A stretch of DNA of 64,000 bases, taken from NCBI RefSeq assembly GCF_014822185.1, contig NZ_QVLR01000107.1:1-64000 (forward strand). The letters run 5' to 3'. The translations under genes and the position numbers were made by a program. The stretch is from Azoarcus sp. Aa7 (GTDB lineage Bacteria > Pseudomonadota > Gammaproteobacteria > Burkholderiales > Rhodocyclaceae). Below, in pieces: positions 14,466-24,925 of this stretch. The notes beneath the pieces are model-generated. The model made no database searches and was not told where the DNA came from. It worked only from the letters and a program-made list of their open reading frames with translations. How positions within the stretch are numbered: position 1 is the stretch's first letter; every line of letters starts with the position of its first letter.

Positions 14466-16294
14466 GGCGCGCCACCATCCTGTCGATCAGCGGGCCGGTG
14501 CTGCGCGCGCGCTGCGATGACGCCTTCGCGATGGGCGAGGCGCTGCGGGTGGGGCCGCGCGGGCTGCTCGGGGAAGTGGTGCGCCTTGTGGACGACTTGC
14601 TGGTCGCGCAGGTTTACGAAGACACTACGGGCCTGAAGCCCGGTGACGCGCTCGAGGGAAGCGGGGCGCCGCTCAGCGTGCGTCTCGGTCCGGCCTTGCT
14701 GGGCGGTGTGTTCGACGGGCTGCTGCGCCCGCTCGCTGGCGTGCTCACTGGAGTGGACTCGCCCTTCATCACCCCGGGCGTGCGCCGCCCCGCCGGCCGG
14801 CGCTTTGCGTTTGCGCCGCTCGCCGCGCCCGGATCGGTGCTGGCGCCCGGTGCGCCCTTCGGCAGTGTCGCCGGCACCCGCCCGCAGCTTTGCCTGGTTC
14901 CGCCGGATGCGGGCGGGGAGGTGCTGGACATCGCGCCCGCCGGCGAATACGCCGACGACGCGCCGGTATGCCGCCTGCGCGACGCCACCGGCGCCACGCG
15001 CGAACTGGCGATGGGCCACGACTGGCCCGTGCGGCGCGCCCGCCCCGTGGCCTGCCGGCTGCCGGCCGACGCGCCGCTGCTGACGGGCCAGCGCGTGCTC
15101 GATGCGCTCTTTCCGGTCGCGCTGGGCGGCAAGGCCGCGATTCCGGGCGGTTTCGGCACCGGCAAGACGGTGCTGCTGGAAGCCTTGGTCAAGTCCTGCA
15201 GCGCGGACGTCATCGTGTATCTCGGTTGCGGCGAGCGCGGCAACGAGATGGCCGGCGCGCTGGAGGAAATCACCGCCCTTACCGACGCGAAGACCGGTCG
15301 GCCGATGGCCGAGCGCACGGTGATCGTCGCCAACACGTCGAACATGCCGGTGGCCGCACGCGAAGCGAGCATCTACTGCGCCGTCACGATCGCCGAGTTC
15401 TTCCGCGACCAGGGCTTGGACGTGGCGCTGATGGCCGACTCCACCAGCCGTTGGGCCGAAGCGCTGCGCGAGGTCTCCGGCCGCCTCGGCGAACTGCCCG
15501 GCGAGGGCGGCTACCCGGCCTACCTCGGTAGCCGGCTGGCCGAGTTCTACGAGCGCGGCGGGAGGGCACGCACGCTCGGCGGCGCCATCGGTTCGGTGAC
15601 GCTGCTCGGCTCGGTCAGCCCGCAGGCGGGGGATTTCTCCGAACCGGTGACGAGCCACACGATGCGCTACGTGAGGAGCTTCTGGGCGCTCGACGCCAGA
15701 CGCGCCCAGGCCCGCTTCTACCCGGCGATCCACCCGCTGCAGTCGTACTCGGAGGATGCGCAGGCGGTGGCCGGCTGGTGGGGAACGGTGTTCGCGGGCC
15801 TCGCCGGCGCCGCCGTGGCCGAGGACGGCAACGAATGGGAAGTCCTGCGCCGGCGCGTGCTGACGCTGCTCGACGAGGAGGCGCGGCTCGAACGCATGGC
15901 GCGCATCGTCGGCAAGGACGCGCTTCAGCCGCGCCAGCGCCTGACGCTGTTGTGCGCCGAGGTGGTCGGTGAGGCCTTCCTGCGCCAGTCGGCGCTCTCG
16001 CCGAACGACCGGTTCTGCGGTCCCGAGCGCCAAGCGCTGATGCTGCGCATGCTCGGCCGCTTTCTCGACCTGGCGGATGCCACGGTCGCACGCGGCGCGA
16101 CACCCGAGGCGATCGCGGCGCTGCCGGTGCTGCGCCCCTTGCAACGCATGGGCGAGGACATCGCCGAGGGCGAGCGCGAGGCCTTCGCGGCGCTCGAGGC
16201 CGTAATGGCGGCGCAATTTGCAGGGTTGTTGGCGGCCGGCGAGACCGCGGTGGAGGAGCCGAAAGGAGGCGGCGGTCATGCGTCCGCGGCTTAG
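14462..16294 (+). CDS. V/A-type ATPase catalytic subunit A
   Basis: The gene encodes 610 aa. A beta-barrel N-terminal domain is followed by the non-homologous region of V-type A subunits, and by a P-loop GGFGTGKT with Lys235. The downstream GERGNEM and DSTSRWAEALRE segments are standard catalytic-subunit motifs. It hydrolyses or synthesises ATP at the A/B interface. It overlaps subunit E by ATGA and the next gene by 17 bp. Confidence 0.96.
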   Translation: MRRATILSISGPVLRARCDDAFAMGEALRVGPRGLLGEVVRLVDDLLVAQVYEDTTGLKPGDALEGSGAPLSVRLGPALLGGVFDGLLRPLAGVLTGVDSPFITPGVRRPAGRRFAFAPLAAPGSVLAPGAPFGSVAGTRPQLCLVPPDAGGEVLDIAPAGEYADDAPVCRLRDATGATRELAMGHDWPVRRARPVACRLPADAPLLTGQRVLDALFPVALGGKAAIPGGFGTGKTVLLEALVKSCSADVIVYLGCGERGNEMAGALEEITALTDAKTGRPMAERTVIVANTSNMPVAAREASIYCAVTIAEFFRDQGLDVALMADSTSRWAEALREVSGRLGELPGEGGYPAYLGSRLAEFYERGGRARTLGGAIGSVTLLGSVSPQAGDFSEPVTSHTMRYVRSFWALDARRAQARFYPAIHPLQSYSEDAQAVAGWWGTVFAGLAGAAVAEDGNEWEVLRRRVLTLLDEEARLERMARIVGKDALQPRQRLTLLCAEVVGEAFLRQSALSPNDRFCGPERQALMLRMLGRFLDLADATVARGATPEAIAALPVLRPLQRMGEDIAEGEREAFAALEAVMAAQFAGLLAAGETAVEEPKGGGGHASAA

Positions 16295-17687
16295 CGTCGA
16301 GGGGGCGGCACGGCGCCTGGAGGGGCCGCTGCTCTTTTTGCGGCGCACGGTCGAGGTCGGATACAACGAAGCGGTCGAGGTCGCCGGTGGCGACGGGGTG
16401 GTGCGCCTGGGGCGGGTCGCCAGCGTCGATGAAGAGACCATCGTGGTCGAACTGCTCGAAGGGGCGAGCGGCCTCGACCTGCCGGCGACGACGGTACGCT
16501 TTCCCGGCGAGCCGCTGCACTTCGGCGTCGGGCCGGGCCTGCTCGGCCGCGTCTTCGACGGCGTCGGCCGGCCGCTCGACGGCGGTGCGCCGCTGCCGGT
16601 CGCGCGCCGCCTGCGCATCGACGGGCTGGCGCTGAACCCGGTCGCGCGGGCGACCCCGCGCGACTTCATCGAAACCGGCGTTACCGCCATCGACCTGATG
16701 AACAGCCTGGTGCGCGGCCAGAAATTGCCCCTGTTCTCGGGCGGCGGGCTCCCGCACGACCGCATCGCCGTCGCCGTCGCACGCCATGCGCGCCTGCGCG
16801 GGGCGGGCGCCGCCGGCGAGCATTTCGCCATCGTGTTCGCCGGCATCGGCGTGCCGCACTACACCGCCGAATATTTTCGCCGCAGCCTGGAAGACAGTGG
16901 TGCCTTGGGGCGCGCCGCGCTCTTCCTCAACCTCGCCGGCGATGCGAGCACGCAGCGCCTGCTGACACCGCGCTTCGCGCTCACCGCCGCCGAATACCTG
17001 GCCTTCGTCGAGGAGCGCCACGTGCTCGTCATCCTGACCGACATGACCGCCTACTGCGAGGCGCTGCGCGAAGTCGCCGGCGCCCGCGGCGAGGTGCCGG
17101 CGCGCAAGGGCTTCCCGGGCTTCATGTACTCCGACCTGGCGAGCCTCTACGAGCGCGCCGGGTGCGTCCGCGGCCGGCGCGGGACGCTGACCCAGCTGCC
17201 GATCCTGACCATGCCTTCGGACGACATCAGCCATCCGGTGCCCGACCTGTCCGGCTACATCACCGAAGGCCAGATCGTGCTGTCGCGCTCGCTCGACCGG
17301 GCCGGGGTGTGGCCGCCGATCGACGTCCTGCCGAGCCTGTCGCGACTGATGAAGGCCGGCACCGGTGCCGGTTTCACCGACCCCGACCATCCGGCGCTGG
17401 CGAGCCAGCTCTACGCGAGCTATGCGCACGCCGCCCAGGCCCGGCTCCTCGCCAGCGTCGTCGGCGAGGACGGGCTGTCCGAGACCGACCGTCGCTACCT
17501 GCGTTTCGGCGTGCGCTTCGAGCACGAGCTGATCCACCAGCAGGCCCCGCGCAGCCTGGAGCAAAGCATGTTGTGCGGCTGGGCGCTGCTCGCCGACCTG
17601 CCGCGCGCCGAGCTGACGCGGCTGTCCGATGCGCAGATCGCAGCCCACCTGGGGGCCGGCCCCGATCCCGCGGCGGAGGCGACATGA
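16278..17687 (+). CDS. V/A-type ATPase regulatory subunit B
   Basis: This 469-aa protein belongs to the V-type B subunit family. In place of a classical P-loop it has FSGGGLPHDRIA, as expected for the non-catalytic subunit, and it retains the FPGFMYSDLA and PSLSRLMK segments. An AAAGGAGG ribosome site lies inside the end of the subunit A gene. It forms the A3B3 hexamer with subunit A. Confidence 0.95.
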   Translation: MRPRLSVEGAARRLEGPLLFLRRTVEVGYNEAVEVAGGDGVVRLGRVASVDEETIVVELLEGASGLDLPATTVRFPGEPLHFGVGPGLLGRVFDGVGRPLDGGAPLPVARRLRIDGLALNPVARATPRDFIETGVTAIDLMNSLVRGQKLPLFSGGGLPHDRIAVAVARHARLRGAGAAGEHFAIVFAGIGVPHYTAEYFRRSLEDSGALGRAALFLNLAGDASTQRLLTPRFALTAAEYLAFVEERHVLVILTDMTAYCEALREVAGARGEVPARKGFPGFMYSDLASLYERAGCVRGRRGTLTQLPILTMPSDDISHPVPDLSGYITEGQIVLSRSLDRAGVWPPIDVLPSLSRLMKAGTGAGFTDPDHPALASQLYASYAHAAQARLLASVVGEDGLSETDRRYLRFGVRFEHELIHQQAPRSLEQSMLCGWALLADLPRAELTRLSDAQIAAHLGAGPDPAAEAT

Positions 17688-18292
17688 ACGAAGGCTCGCC
17701 GACGCGCAGCCGCCTGATCGCCCTGCGCCAGGAGCAGCGGGCGATGCAGGAAGGCTACGCCTTCCTCGACGAGAAATGCCTGATCCTCGCCGGGGCGATG
17801 CTGCGCGAACTGCGCCGTCACGACACGCTGCTCGAGGCGCTCGCCGCAGCGCAACGCGAGACCGATGCAGCGTTGCAGGCGGCGGTGGCGCGGCATGGCA
17901 TCGAAGGCCTGTCGGTCTATCCGCCCGATCCGGGCGCGAGCCTGGGGCTTTCGCAGTCGCACGAGTCGCTGATCGGGATCGTGCTGAGGCGGGTGGAACT
18001 GGTGCCGGCACCGTCCGCGCCGGTGGCTGCCGCGGTGTATCCGTCCCCCGAGGCGGAGGCCTGCCGCAGCGCCTTCGTCGCCCTGGCCCGGGCTGCGACG
18101 GCTCTCGCGGCCTCGGTCGGCAATCTCGTGCGGCTGGAGCGCGAATACCGGCGCACCGTGCGGCGGGCGTCCTCGCTGCACGACGTCGTTCTGCCGGAGC
18201 TCGAGCGCGAGGCGGCGGCGATTGCCGGCCAGCTCGAAGAGCTCGAACGCGACGAGGCCCTGTGGGTGCGTGCCGCTCGGCGCGAACTTTGA
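17684..18292 (+). CDS. V/A-type ATPase subunit D (central rotor stalk)
   Basis: The gene encodes 202 aa, predominantly long N- and C-terminal helices (about residues 5-65 and 130-200), typical of subunit D. The start shows the family's T-R-x-x-L-I-x-L-R-Q-E-Q-R pattern. It is the last gene of the nine-gene operon (order G/H-C-I-K-F-E-A-B-D) and overlaps subunit B by ATGA. Confidence 0.9.
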   Translation: MNEGSPTRSRLIALRQEQRAMQEGYAFLDEKCLILAGAMLRELRRHDTLLEALAAAQRETDAALQAAVARHGIEGLSVYPPDPGASLGLSQSHESLIGIVLRRVELVPAPSAPVAAAVYPSPEAEACRSAFVALARAATALAASVGNLVRLEREYRRTVRRASSLHDVVLPELEREAAAIAGQLEELERDEALWVRAARREL

Positions 18293-18326
18293 GCGCGGGC
18301 CTTGCCGTCTTGCCGGCCGCCCGGGG

Positions 18327-18782
18327 TCAGGTCGTCGCGGTTTCGAGATCGAGCGTGACTTCGGCGGTGAGCGAATTGGCGATGAAGCAGCGCTTGTGGG
18401 CGCTGGCGTGGATCGCGGCGAGCGTGTCGGCGTCGGGCTGCTTGTCGACGAAACCGACGCGCGGCGACAGCACGATGCGCGTGATCGCGAGGCCCTTGTC
18501 GGTCTTCTCGAGGTGGCCGACCGGATTGTCGCTGTAGTGCGCCACCGGGAACCCCTTCACGTCCGCGAGCGCGAGGAAGAACAGCATGTGGCAGCTCGCG
18601 AGGGCGGTGACGACCATCTGTTCGGGGTCGGCACACTGAGGGTCGCCGAGGAAGTCCGGCGACGACGACATCTTCACTTCCTGCCCGCCGGCCAGCGTGG
18701 CGACGTGGTTGCGCGAATAGGTCTTGGGGTCGCCCGGATTGGGGGCGCGCGACCACTCGATTGCGGCGGAATGCTGCGACAT
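18327..18782 (-). CDS. OsmC-family peroxidase-like protein
   Basis: This 151-aa protein of the OsmC/Ohr superfamily carries two redox cysteines: one in DPQCADPEQ near residue 50 and one in ALASCHML near residue 64. These thiol peroxidases reduce organic hydroperoxides. It is the last gene of a minus-strand operon headed by a MarR regulator, a combination typical of OhrR/Ohr-like control. It is convergent with the ATPase operon. Confidence 0.85.
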   Translation of the reverse strand: MSQHSAAIEWSRAPNPGDPKTYSRNHVATLAGGQEVKMSSSPDFLGDPQCADPEQMVVTALASCHMLFFLALADVKGFPVAHYSDNPVGHLEKTDKGLAITRIVLSPRVGFVDKQPDADTLAAIHASAHKRCFIANSLTAEVTLDLETATT

Positions 18783-18795
18783 CGTGCGTTTCTCC

Positions 18796-18993
18796 TCAGC
18801 GATATTTCTGGTAGACCGCCCGCGCGTCGGCGTGGGCGCGGTCGAGCGTGCAGATCGACGGGTCGTCGTCGTGAAGCGTGAAGAAATCGTCCGCCTGGGC
18901 GCGCATCACCATGTCGATGGCGGCCTGGTCTTCGACGTTGTATTTCTCGGTGATCAGCGTCGTGACTTCATCCAGATGTTCTTCGTAGGTCAT
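18796..18993 (-). CDS. Small conserved-looking protein, unknown function
   Basis: The gene encodes 65 aa, acidic at the N-terminus and helical. ATG 18993 overlaps the stop of the upstream VF530-type gene (ATGA). I do not recognise the family. Its tight coupling to a MarR regulator and OsmC suggests a stress-related role, without direct evidence. Confidence 0.6.
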   Translation of the reverse strand: MTYEEHLDEVTTLITEKYNVEDQAAIDMVMRAQADDFFTLHDDDPSICTLDRAHADARAVYQKYR

Positions 18994-19229
18994 TTCGTAT
19001 TCCTTGCCTGCGTGCGCAGCATGTACAGGTACAGCGACTCCACCTTCTCGCGCGCCCAAGGGGTGCGCCGCAGGAACTTCAGGCTGGAAGGGATGCTGGG
19101 CTCATGCGTGAAGCAGCGGATGGCAATGTGCTCGCCGAGCGAGTCCCAGCCATAGTGCTCGACGAGGCGGGTCAGCATGGCTTCCAGCGTGACGCCGTGA
19201 AGCGGGTTTCCGGGTTGTGCGTCGCTCAC
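18990..19229 (-). CDS. VF530-family (DUF2132) DNA-binding-like protein
   Basis: This 79-aa protein is read from a GTG start that overlaps the marR stop (GTGA), implying translational coupling. It contains the characteristic segments [17 protein letters not shown] and [10 protein letters not shown] of the VF530 family, small helical proteins thought to bind DNA. No ATG start is available. Confidence 0.75.
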   Translation of the reverse strand: MSDAQPGNPLHGVTLEAMLTRLVEHYGWDSLGEHIAIRCFTHEPSIPSSLKFLRRTPWAREKVESLYLYMLRTQARNTK

Positions 19230-19687
19230 CGATGTTCCGGAAAGATCTTCTGCAGCAGGCTCACGAGCGTCGTGCGCTCGTCTTCGTTGAGGTGTTCGAC
19301 GAGCCGCTTTTCGTGATCCTGAACACGACGCTTGAGCTTCTTCAGCAGGGCTACGCCCTCGGTTGTGAGCACGAGGGAGTTCGAGCGGCGGTCGTTCTCG
19401 GCCGCCCGGCGCTCGACCAGGCCGCGGCGTTCGAGGTTGTCGATGACGGAGACGACCGTCGAGCGGTCGAGGTGGGCGGCGCGGGCGAGTTCGGTCTGCT
19501 TCAGTCCGGAGTTGGCCTCGATGATCACGAGGATGCCGAACAGGCCGGGGGTGACGTCGAATTCGCCGAGTCCTTCGGAAAAGTCGCGGAAGATCGCGAT
19601 CTGCGCGAGACGCAGCTGGTAGCCGGCCAGGCCGGGCAGCATGCCGAAGTCGAGCCCTTTTTTGTCCGTCGGTTTTTTTTGTGTCAT
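19226..19687 (-). CDS. MarR-family transcriptional regulator
   Basis: The gene encodes 153 aa with a winged helix-turn-helix: the recognition region [20 protein letters not shown] lies near residues 70-90, followed by the wing with [10 protein letters not shown]. It is first in a four-gene minus-strand operon and divergent from korA, so it may control either side. No sensing cysteine is seen in the N-terminal helix, so the regulator may respond to an aromatic ligand rather than to peroxide. Confidence 0.88.
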   Translation of the reverse strand: MTQKKPTDKKGLDFGMLPGLAGYQLRLAQIAIFRDFSEGLGEFDVTPGLFGILVIIEANSGLKQTELARAAHLDRSTVVSVIDNLERRGLVERRAAENDRRSNSLVLTTEGVALLKKLKRRVQDHEKRLVEHLNEDERTTLVSLLQKIFPEHR

Positions 19688-19714
19688 GGAATGAATATGG
19701 GGAAAAACAAAACG

Positions 19715-19727
19715 TTGGGTCTCCCAA
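19715..19727. promoter_or_regulatory. Palindrome in the marR-korA divergent region, possible operator
   Basis: TTGGG-TCT-CCCAA is a perfect short palindrome 28 bp upstream of the marR start. A degenerate FNR-like motif, TTGAC-N4-AGCAA, lies at 19772-19785. Both are weak candidates. Confidence 0.3.
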
Positions 19728-19859
19728 GTATGCCGTCCAAACGGTGATAAAAATAGTGGAAGACAAACAATTTGACAGGAAGCAATGCGATCGGTAGAGT
19801 TGGCTCATCGGGGCGCGTGGTCTACGTGCCGAATCCAGTCGTCGCAGACGGAGGGTCGG

Positions 19860-21587
19860 ATGAGCGGGCAGACGGTTTCACTGGTGATGGCGGGCAGCGG
19901 CGGGGCAGGGGTGGTGACCGCGGGCAGCCTGTTGCTGGAGGCAGCGGCGCGTGCCGGGTGGTACGCGTACATGACGCGCTCGTCCGGTCCGCAGATCCGC
20001 GGCGGCGAAGCGGCGGTGATGATCCGGCTGGGTACCGAGCCGATCGCCTCGCATGACGACCGCTTCCACCTGCTGGTCGGTGTGGACTGGCAGAACGTCG
20101 GCCGCTTCGCCGCCGAGATCCCGCTCGGACCCGAGAGCCTGATCATCGGCGATCCGGGCGAAGGCGAGACCCCCGAGGTGTTCGTGCGCAGCGGCGCGCA
20201 GCAGATCGCACTGCCGATGAAGGCGCTGGCGAAGAAAGTCCCCGACGGGCGCCCCAACATGGTCGCCTTCGGCGCGATTGCCGGCATGATCGGCCTCACC
20301 GAGGACGTCGTGCTCGGCGTGTTGCGCGACAGCTTGAAACGCAAGGGCGAGGAGGCGATCGCCGCGAGCATCGCCGCCTTCCGCGCCGGCGTCGAAGCGG
20401 CCGCGGACTTCCCCGCGGTGCCCCGGCTGCCTGCAGGCAAGTCGGACACCAGCGAGCGCTGGAGCATCACCGGCAACGAAGCCACCGGCATGGGCGCGCT
20501 GCGCGGCGGCGTGCGCTTCGTTGCCGCCTACCCGATCACCCCGGCCACCGAAGTGCTCGAATGGCTCGCCCCGGCGCTGCCGAAAGTCGGCGGCGTGCTT
20601 GTGCAGGCCGAGGACGAGCTCGCCTCCATCAACCAGATCATCGGCGGCTCCTACGGCGGCGTGCCCTCGCTCACCGCCACCTCCGGCCCGGGCTTGGCCC
20701 TCATGACCGAATCGCTCGGCCTCGCCGTGGCCGCCGAAGTGCCTATCGTCGTCATCGACGTCATGCGCGTCGGCCCCTCGACCGGCATCGCGACGAAATC
20801 CGAACAGGCCGACCTCAACATCGCCGTCTATGGCCTGCATGGCGACGCCCCGCACCTCGTGCTCGCCCCCACCTCGGTCGCCGACTGTCTGTTCACCACC
20901 CAGTGGGCCGTGCATCTCGCGGAAAGCCTGCAGACCGCCGCGATCGTGCTCACCGACCAGGCGATGGGCCAGGCGCGCGCGGTGATGCCGCGCTCGGCCG
21001 CGGTCAGCTTCATCGGCCAGCGCGAGAAGCCCGCCGTCCTTGCCGAAGGCGTGCAGTACAAGCGCTATGCCAACACCGCCTCGGGCGTCTCGCCGATGGC
21101 CATCCCCGGCATGGCCGGCTACACCTACACCGCCGACGGCCTCGAACACAACGAAACCGGCACCCCCTCGTCGCAAGCCTCCGACCACCAGGCCCAGCTC
21201 GACAAGCGCCTGAGGAAGCTCATCGGCTATAACTACGGCGACCACTGGGCCGACATCACCGGCGACCAAGACGCCGACACCGCCATCCTCACCTGGGGGT
21301 CGAGCGCCGGCCCCGCGCGCGAAGCGCTCGAGCGCCTGCGCGCCGCCGGCCACGCGGTGAAACTCGTCGCCGTGCGCCTGATTTCCCCGGTGCAACCGGA
21401 AAAGTTCGCCGAGGCGCTCAAAGGCGTCGAACGCGTGCTCGTCGTCGAGCAATCGCACAGCGGGCAGTTCCACCGCTACCTGCGCGCCCAGTACGACCTG
21501 CCGCGTCAGGTCAAGGCACTGCACCACCCCGGCCCGCTGGCGGTTCGCCCCGGCGCCATCGTCGAACACATCACCCAGTGGAGCTGA
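19860..21587 (+). CDS. korA: 2-Oxoglutarate:ferredoxin oxidoreductase, fused gamma-alpha subunit
   Basis: The gene encodes 575 aa. Residues 1 to about 190 form the gamma domain (start [13 protein letters not shown]), and the rest is the alpha (pyrimidine-binding) domain with [13 protein letters not shown] and the [10 protein letters not shown] segment. With KorB it decarboxylates 2-oxoglutarate to succinyl-CoA and reduces ferredoxin. In anaerobic aromatic degraders this feeds benzoyl-CoA reductase. ATG 19860 follows GGAGGG; a longer in-frame start at 19785 lacks a ribosome site. Confidence 0.88.
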   Translation: MSGQTVSLVMAGSGGAGVVTAGSLLLEAAARAGWYAYMTRSSGPQIRGGEAAVMIRLGTEPIASHDDRFHLLVGVDWQNVGRFAAEIPLGPESLIIGDPGEGETPEVFVRSGAQQIALPMKALAKKVPDGRPNMVAFGAIAGMIGLTEDVVLGVLRDSLKRKGEEAIAASIAAFRAGVEAAADFPAVPRLPAGKSDTSERWSITGNEATGMGALRGGVRFVAAYPITPATEVLEWLAPALPKVGGVLVQAEDELASINQIIGGSYGGVPSLTATSGPGLALMTESLGLAVAAEVPIVVIDVMRVGPSTGIATKSEQADLNIAVYGLHGDAPHLVLAPTSVADCLFTTQWAVHLAESLQTAAIVLTDQAMGQARAVMPRSAAVSFIGQREKPAVLAEGVQYKRYANTASGVSPMAIPGMAGYTYTADGLEHNETGTPSSQASDHQAQLDKRLRKLIGYNYGDHWADITGDQDADTAILTWGSSAGPAREALERLRAAGHAVKLVAVRLISPVQPEKFAEALKGVERVLVVEQSHSGQFHRYLRAQYDLPRQVKALHHPGPLAVRPGAIVEHITQWS

Positions 21588-21589
21588 GC

Positions 21590-22712
<1,123 letters not shown>

Positions 22713-22723
22713 ACAGCTTCGAA

Positions 22724-22820
22724 CGTAGGGCGGGAGTAGCGCAGCGCATCCCGCCACGCGGCGGCCGAGAGGCTTCCGGCCCTCGGATTGGCGGGATGCA
22801 ATTTGCTTTCCCGCCCTACG
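22724..22820. repeat. REP-like palindromic element, copy 2
   Basis: It is bounded by CGTAGGGCGGG and CCCGCCCTACG, with inner GCGCATCCCGCC and GGCGGGATGC arms. It sits between the convergent ferredoxin and paaX-type genes and may also act as a transcription stop. Confidence 0.8.
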
Positions 22821-22849
22821 AAAACATTTCCGTTACGCTCGGGCGACGA

Positions 22850-23806
22850 TCAACTTTCCGCCGTTTCCGTTTCCGTGGGCTCCGTTTCGAGTCCGCCGAA
22901 TCTCTTATAGTAGTAGGGCGCCGCGGTTGGCAGCGCCCCGCCGGGCGTTTCGCACACCGCCATCAGGTGCTGCTGCGCGTGCCGCCAGGTAATGCGGTAG
23001 ATGGCGCGCGACAGTGAGCGTGCGGCGGTGCCGCTCCAGTCCCGCGGCATGAGTTGCTCGGGCAGCTGGGGATCGTGCAGCAGCGCGCGGCGGAACTCGT
23101 GCATCGTCAGCGTCTGGATGAGGAAACACTGCTCGGGATCGAGGTTTCGCGTGCTGCGCAGCGAGCGCAGCACGGGGCGCATGCGGTCCGCGAATTCCTG
23201 GTAGGTCGCCTCGATCTCGTCGAGATTCCAGCAGTCGCGCGCAAGATCCTGCAAGGGCCGGGTGGCCAGCGCGCCGAGTGTCGCCGCCTGCATCGGCACG
23301 ACCTTGTCCTGCGTTCCGGTGTCCTGGAGGATTTCCATCAGCGTCGCGGTGTCGGCCGACGGCAGTCCCATGACGCCCGGGGCCACGCTGCCGTAGCCCG
23401 CCCACGACAGCTCCTTGCGCAGCGTGTCGCGCTCCGGCGAACCCAGCGTGGAGGGCAGCACGACGAGCTGCCATTCGCCATTCCAGGTGTCCTGCGGCGT
23501 GTCGTAGATGCGGCGGTAGGCGTGCTCGAAGCGCCGGCGGCCGGACGCGGTCAGACTGTAGTAGCTCTTGCGCCCGATCTGCTCCGATTCCAGCCAGTTG
23601 TCCTGAGACAACCGATACACGCTGGTGCGCACCATGCGCTCGTTCAGGCCCAGCGGCTCGACGAGCCGGATGAAGCTGCCAAGCCAGACGGTGCCTCCGT
23701 GCGGAGCGATGAAGTCGCCGTACACGGTGATGATCAGGGAGTTCGCGCGCACCCGGCGCTCGGCCAGGTAGTCGCTGATCCACTGTTCGAGGAAACGGCT
23801 TTTCAT
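22850..23806 (-). CDS. PaaX-family transcriptional repressor
   Basis: This 318-aa protein has the full PaaX layout: an N-terminal winged helix (about residues 20-95, with GLNERMVRTSVYRLSQDNWL), a central PaaX domain (about 100-190) and the C-terminal PaaX_C domain. PaaX repressors are released by phenylacetyl-CoA. It is divergent from fdhD-padBCD, so the pad genes are its most likely target. Confidence 0.88.
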   Translation of the reverse strand: MKSRFLEQWISDYLAERRVRANSLIITVYGDFIAPHGGTVWLGSFIRLVEPLGLNERMVRTSVYRLSQDNWLESEQIGRKSYYSLTASGRRRFEHAYRRIYDTPQDTWNGEWQLVVLPSTLGSPERDTLRKELSWAGYGSVAPGVMGLPSADTATLMEILQDTGTQDKVVPMQAATLGALATRPLQDLARDCWNLDEIEATYQEFADRMRPVLRSLRSTRNLDPEQCFLIQTLTMHEFRRALLHDPQLPEQLMPRDWSGTAARSLSRAIYRITWRHAQQHLMAVCETPGGALPTAAPYYYKRFGGLETEPTETETAES

Positions 23807-23945
23807 TGTTTTTGCACCGATATTTCGAATGTCCGCGGGGCGCGTTCGGGTTGGGGTCGGTCGATTCTAACGCCATGTCGAAAGTGCGGGAAATGAACGA
23901 GAAGCGACGGGAGCCGTGATTGGAGCGAGGGGGTGTTTCGCGATA

Positions 23946-23959
23946 TTGATGAAAATCAA
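23946..23959 (+). promoter_or_regulatory. Perfect FNR/AcpR-type binding site ahead of the pad genes
   Basis: TTGAT-GAAA-ATCAA matches the FNR consensus at all ten fixed bases. A -10-like TACAGAAT at 23979-23986 is at the distance expected for a site centred near -41. Oxygen control of anaerobic aromatic genes by an FNR-type protein is known in Azoarcus; here it is inferred from the motif. Confidence 0.75.
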
Positions 23960-24086
23960 ACAATGAGGAAAAAAGCGATACAGAATCCTTGACCATGATG
24001 CATTCAGTTTGTATCGTGAACGCAAGACGTCGGATCTTGGGCGTCGGTATCGGCAGGCGACACAAATCCGGTTTGCGAGGTGGACG

Positions 24087-24905
24087 ATGCGGCACGGTGC
24101 GGTTTCGATGGCGGATGCTCACGGGATGTACGACGTGGATCGGTGGACCGACGGTGCCGCGGTCCGCGCCGAGGACTCCGTGGCCGAGGAAGTGCCGGTC
24201 GCGCTGGTGTACAACGGTTTTTCGCACGCCGTGATGATGGCCACGCCGCAGGATCTGGAAGACTTCGCGGTCGGCTTCAGCCTGAGCGAGGGCATCGCCG
24301 GCAACGCCCGCGAGATCCTCGACATCGAGGTCGTCGAGCACGCGCACGGCACCGAGGTGCAGATGCAGCTGGCGGGCGAGCGCTTCGCCCAGCTGCGGGC
24401 GCGCCGCCGCGCGATGACGGGGCGCACGGGCTGCGGCATCTGCGGCGTCGAAAGCCTCGATCAGCTCGCCTGTCGTCCGATCGCGAAAGTCGGCGCGACG
24501 GGAATGCTCGATGCGGGCGCCCTGCAGCGCGCCCAGGCCGAACTCCAGTCGCGCCAGCATCTGTTCGACCTCACGGGCGCCGTGCATGCCGCCGCGTGGT
24601 GCGGCTTCGACGGCCGCGTGGAGTTCGTGCGCGAGGACGTCGGCCGGCACAACGCGCTCGACAAGCTCATCGGCGCCATCGCGGCACAGCATCGTTCCTT
24701 CAACGAAGGTTTCCTGTTCATGACCAGCCGCGCGAGCTACGAGATCGTGCAGAAGTCGGCGGCGGTCGGCATCGCGGTGGTGGCGGCGGTCTCGGCGCCG
24801 ACCGGCATGGCGGTGCGCGTCGCGCAGGCCACCGGCCTGACCCTGATCGGTTTCGCGCGCGGCGAGCGCCACAGCGTTTATTCCCACCCCGAGCGGGTTC
24901 ACTAA
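24087..24905 (+). CDS. fdhD: FdhD-type sulfur carrier for molybdenum-bisMGD enzymes
   Basis: The gene encodes 272 aa with the FdhD signature C116-G-I-C119-G and the late VGRHNALDK motif. FdhD passes sulfur from a cysteine desulfurase to the Mo-bisMGD cofactor. Lying just upstream of padB, it probably matures the phenylacetyl-CoA oxidoreductase rather than formate dehydrogenase. ATG 24087 follows a GAGGTGG site; ATG 24108 is the alternative. Confidence 0.88.
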   Translation: MRHGAVSMADAHGMYDVDRWTDGAAVRAEDSVAEEVPVALVYNGFSHAVMMATPQDLEDFAVGFSLSEGIAGNAREILDIEVVEHAHGTEVQMQLAGERFAQLRARRRAMTGRTGCGICGVESLDQLACRPIAKVGATGMLDAGALQRAQAELQSRQHLFDLTGAVHAAAWCGFDGRVEFVREDVGRHNALDKLIGAIAAQHRSFNEGFLFMTSRASYEIVQKSAAVGIAVVAAVSAPTGMAVRVAQATGLTLIGFARGERHSVYSHPERVH

Positions 24906-24925
24906 AAAAGCAAAACGGGGGAGAC

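Noticed and set aside
14021-16846. 941-codon minus-strand open frame opposite ATPase subunits A and B
   Set aside because: It is antisense to two unmistakable ATPase subunits, and its composition is that of a shadow frame.
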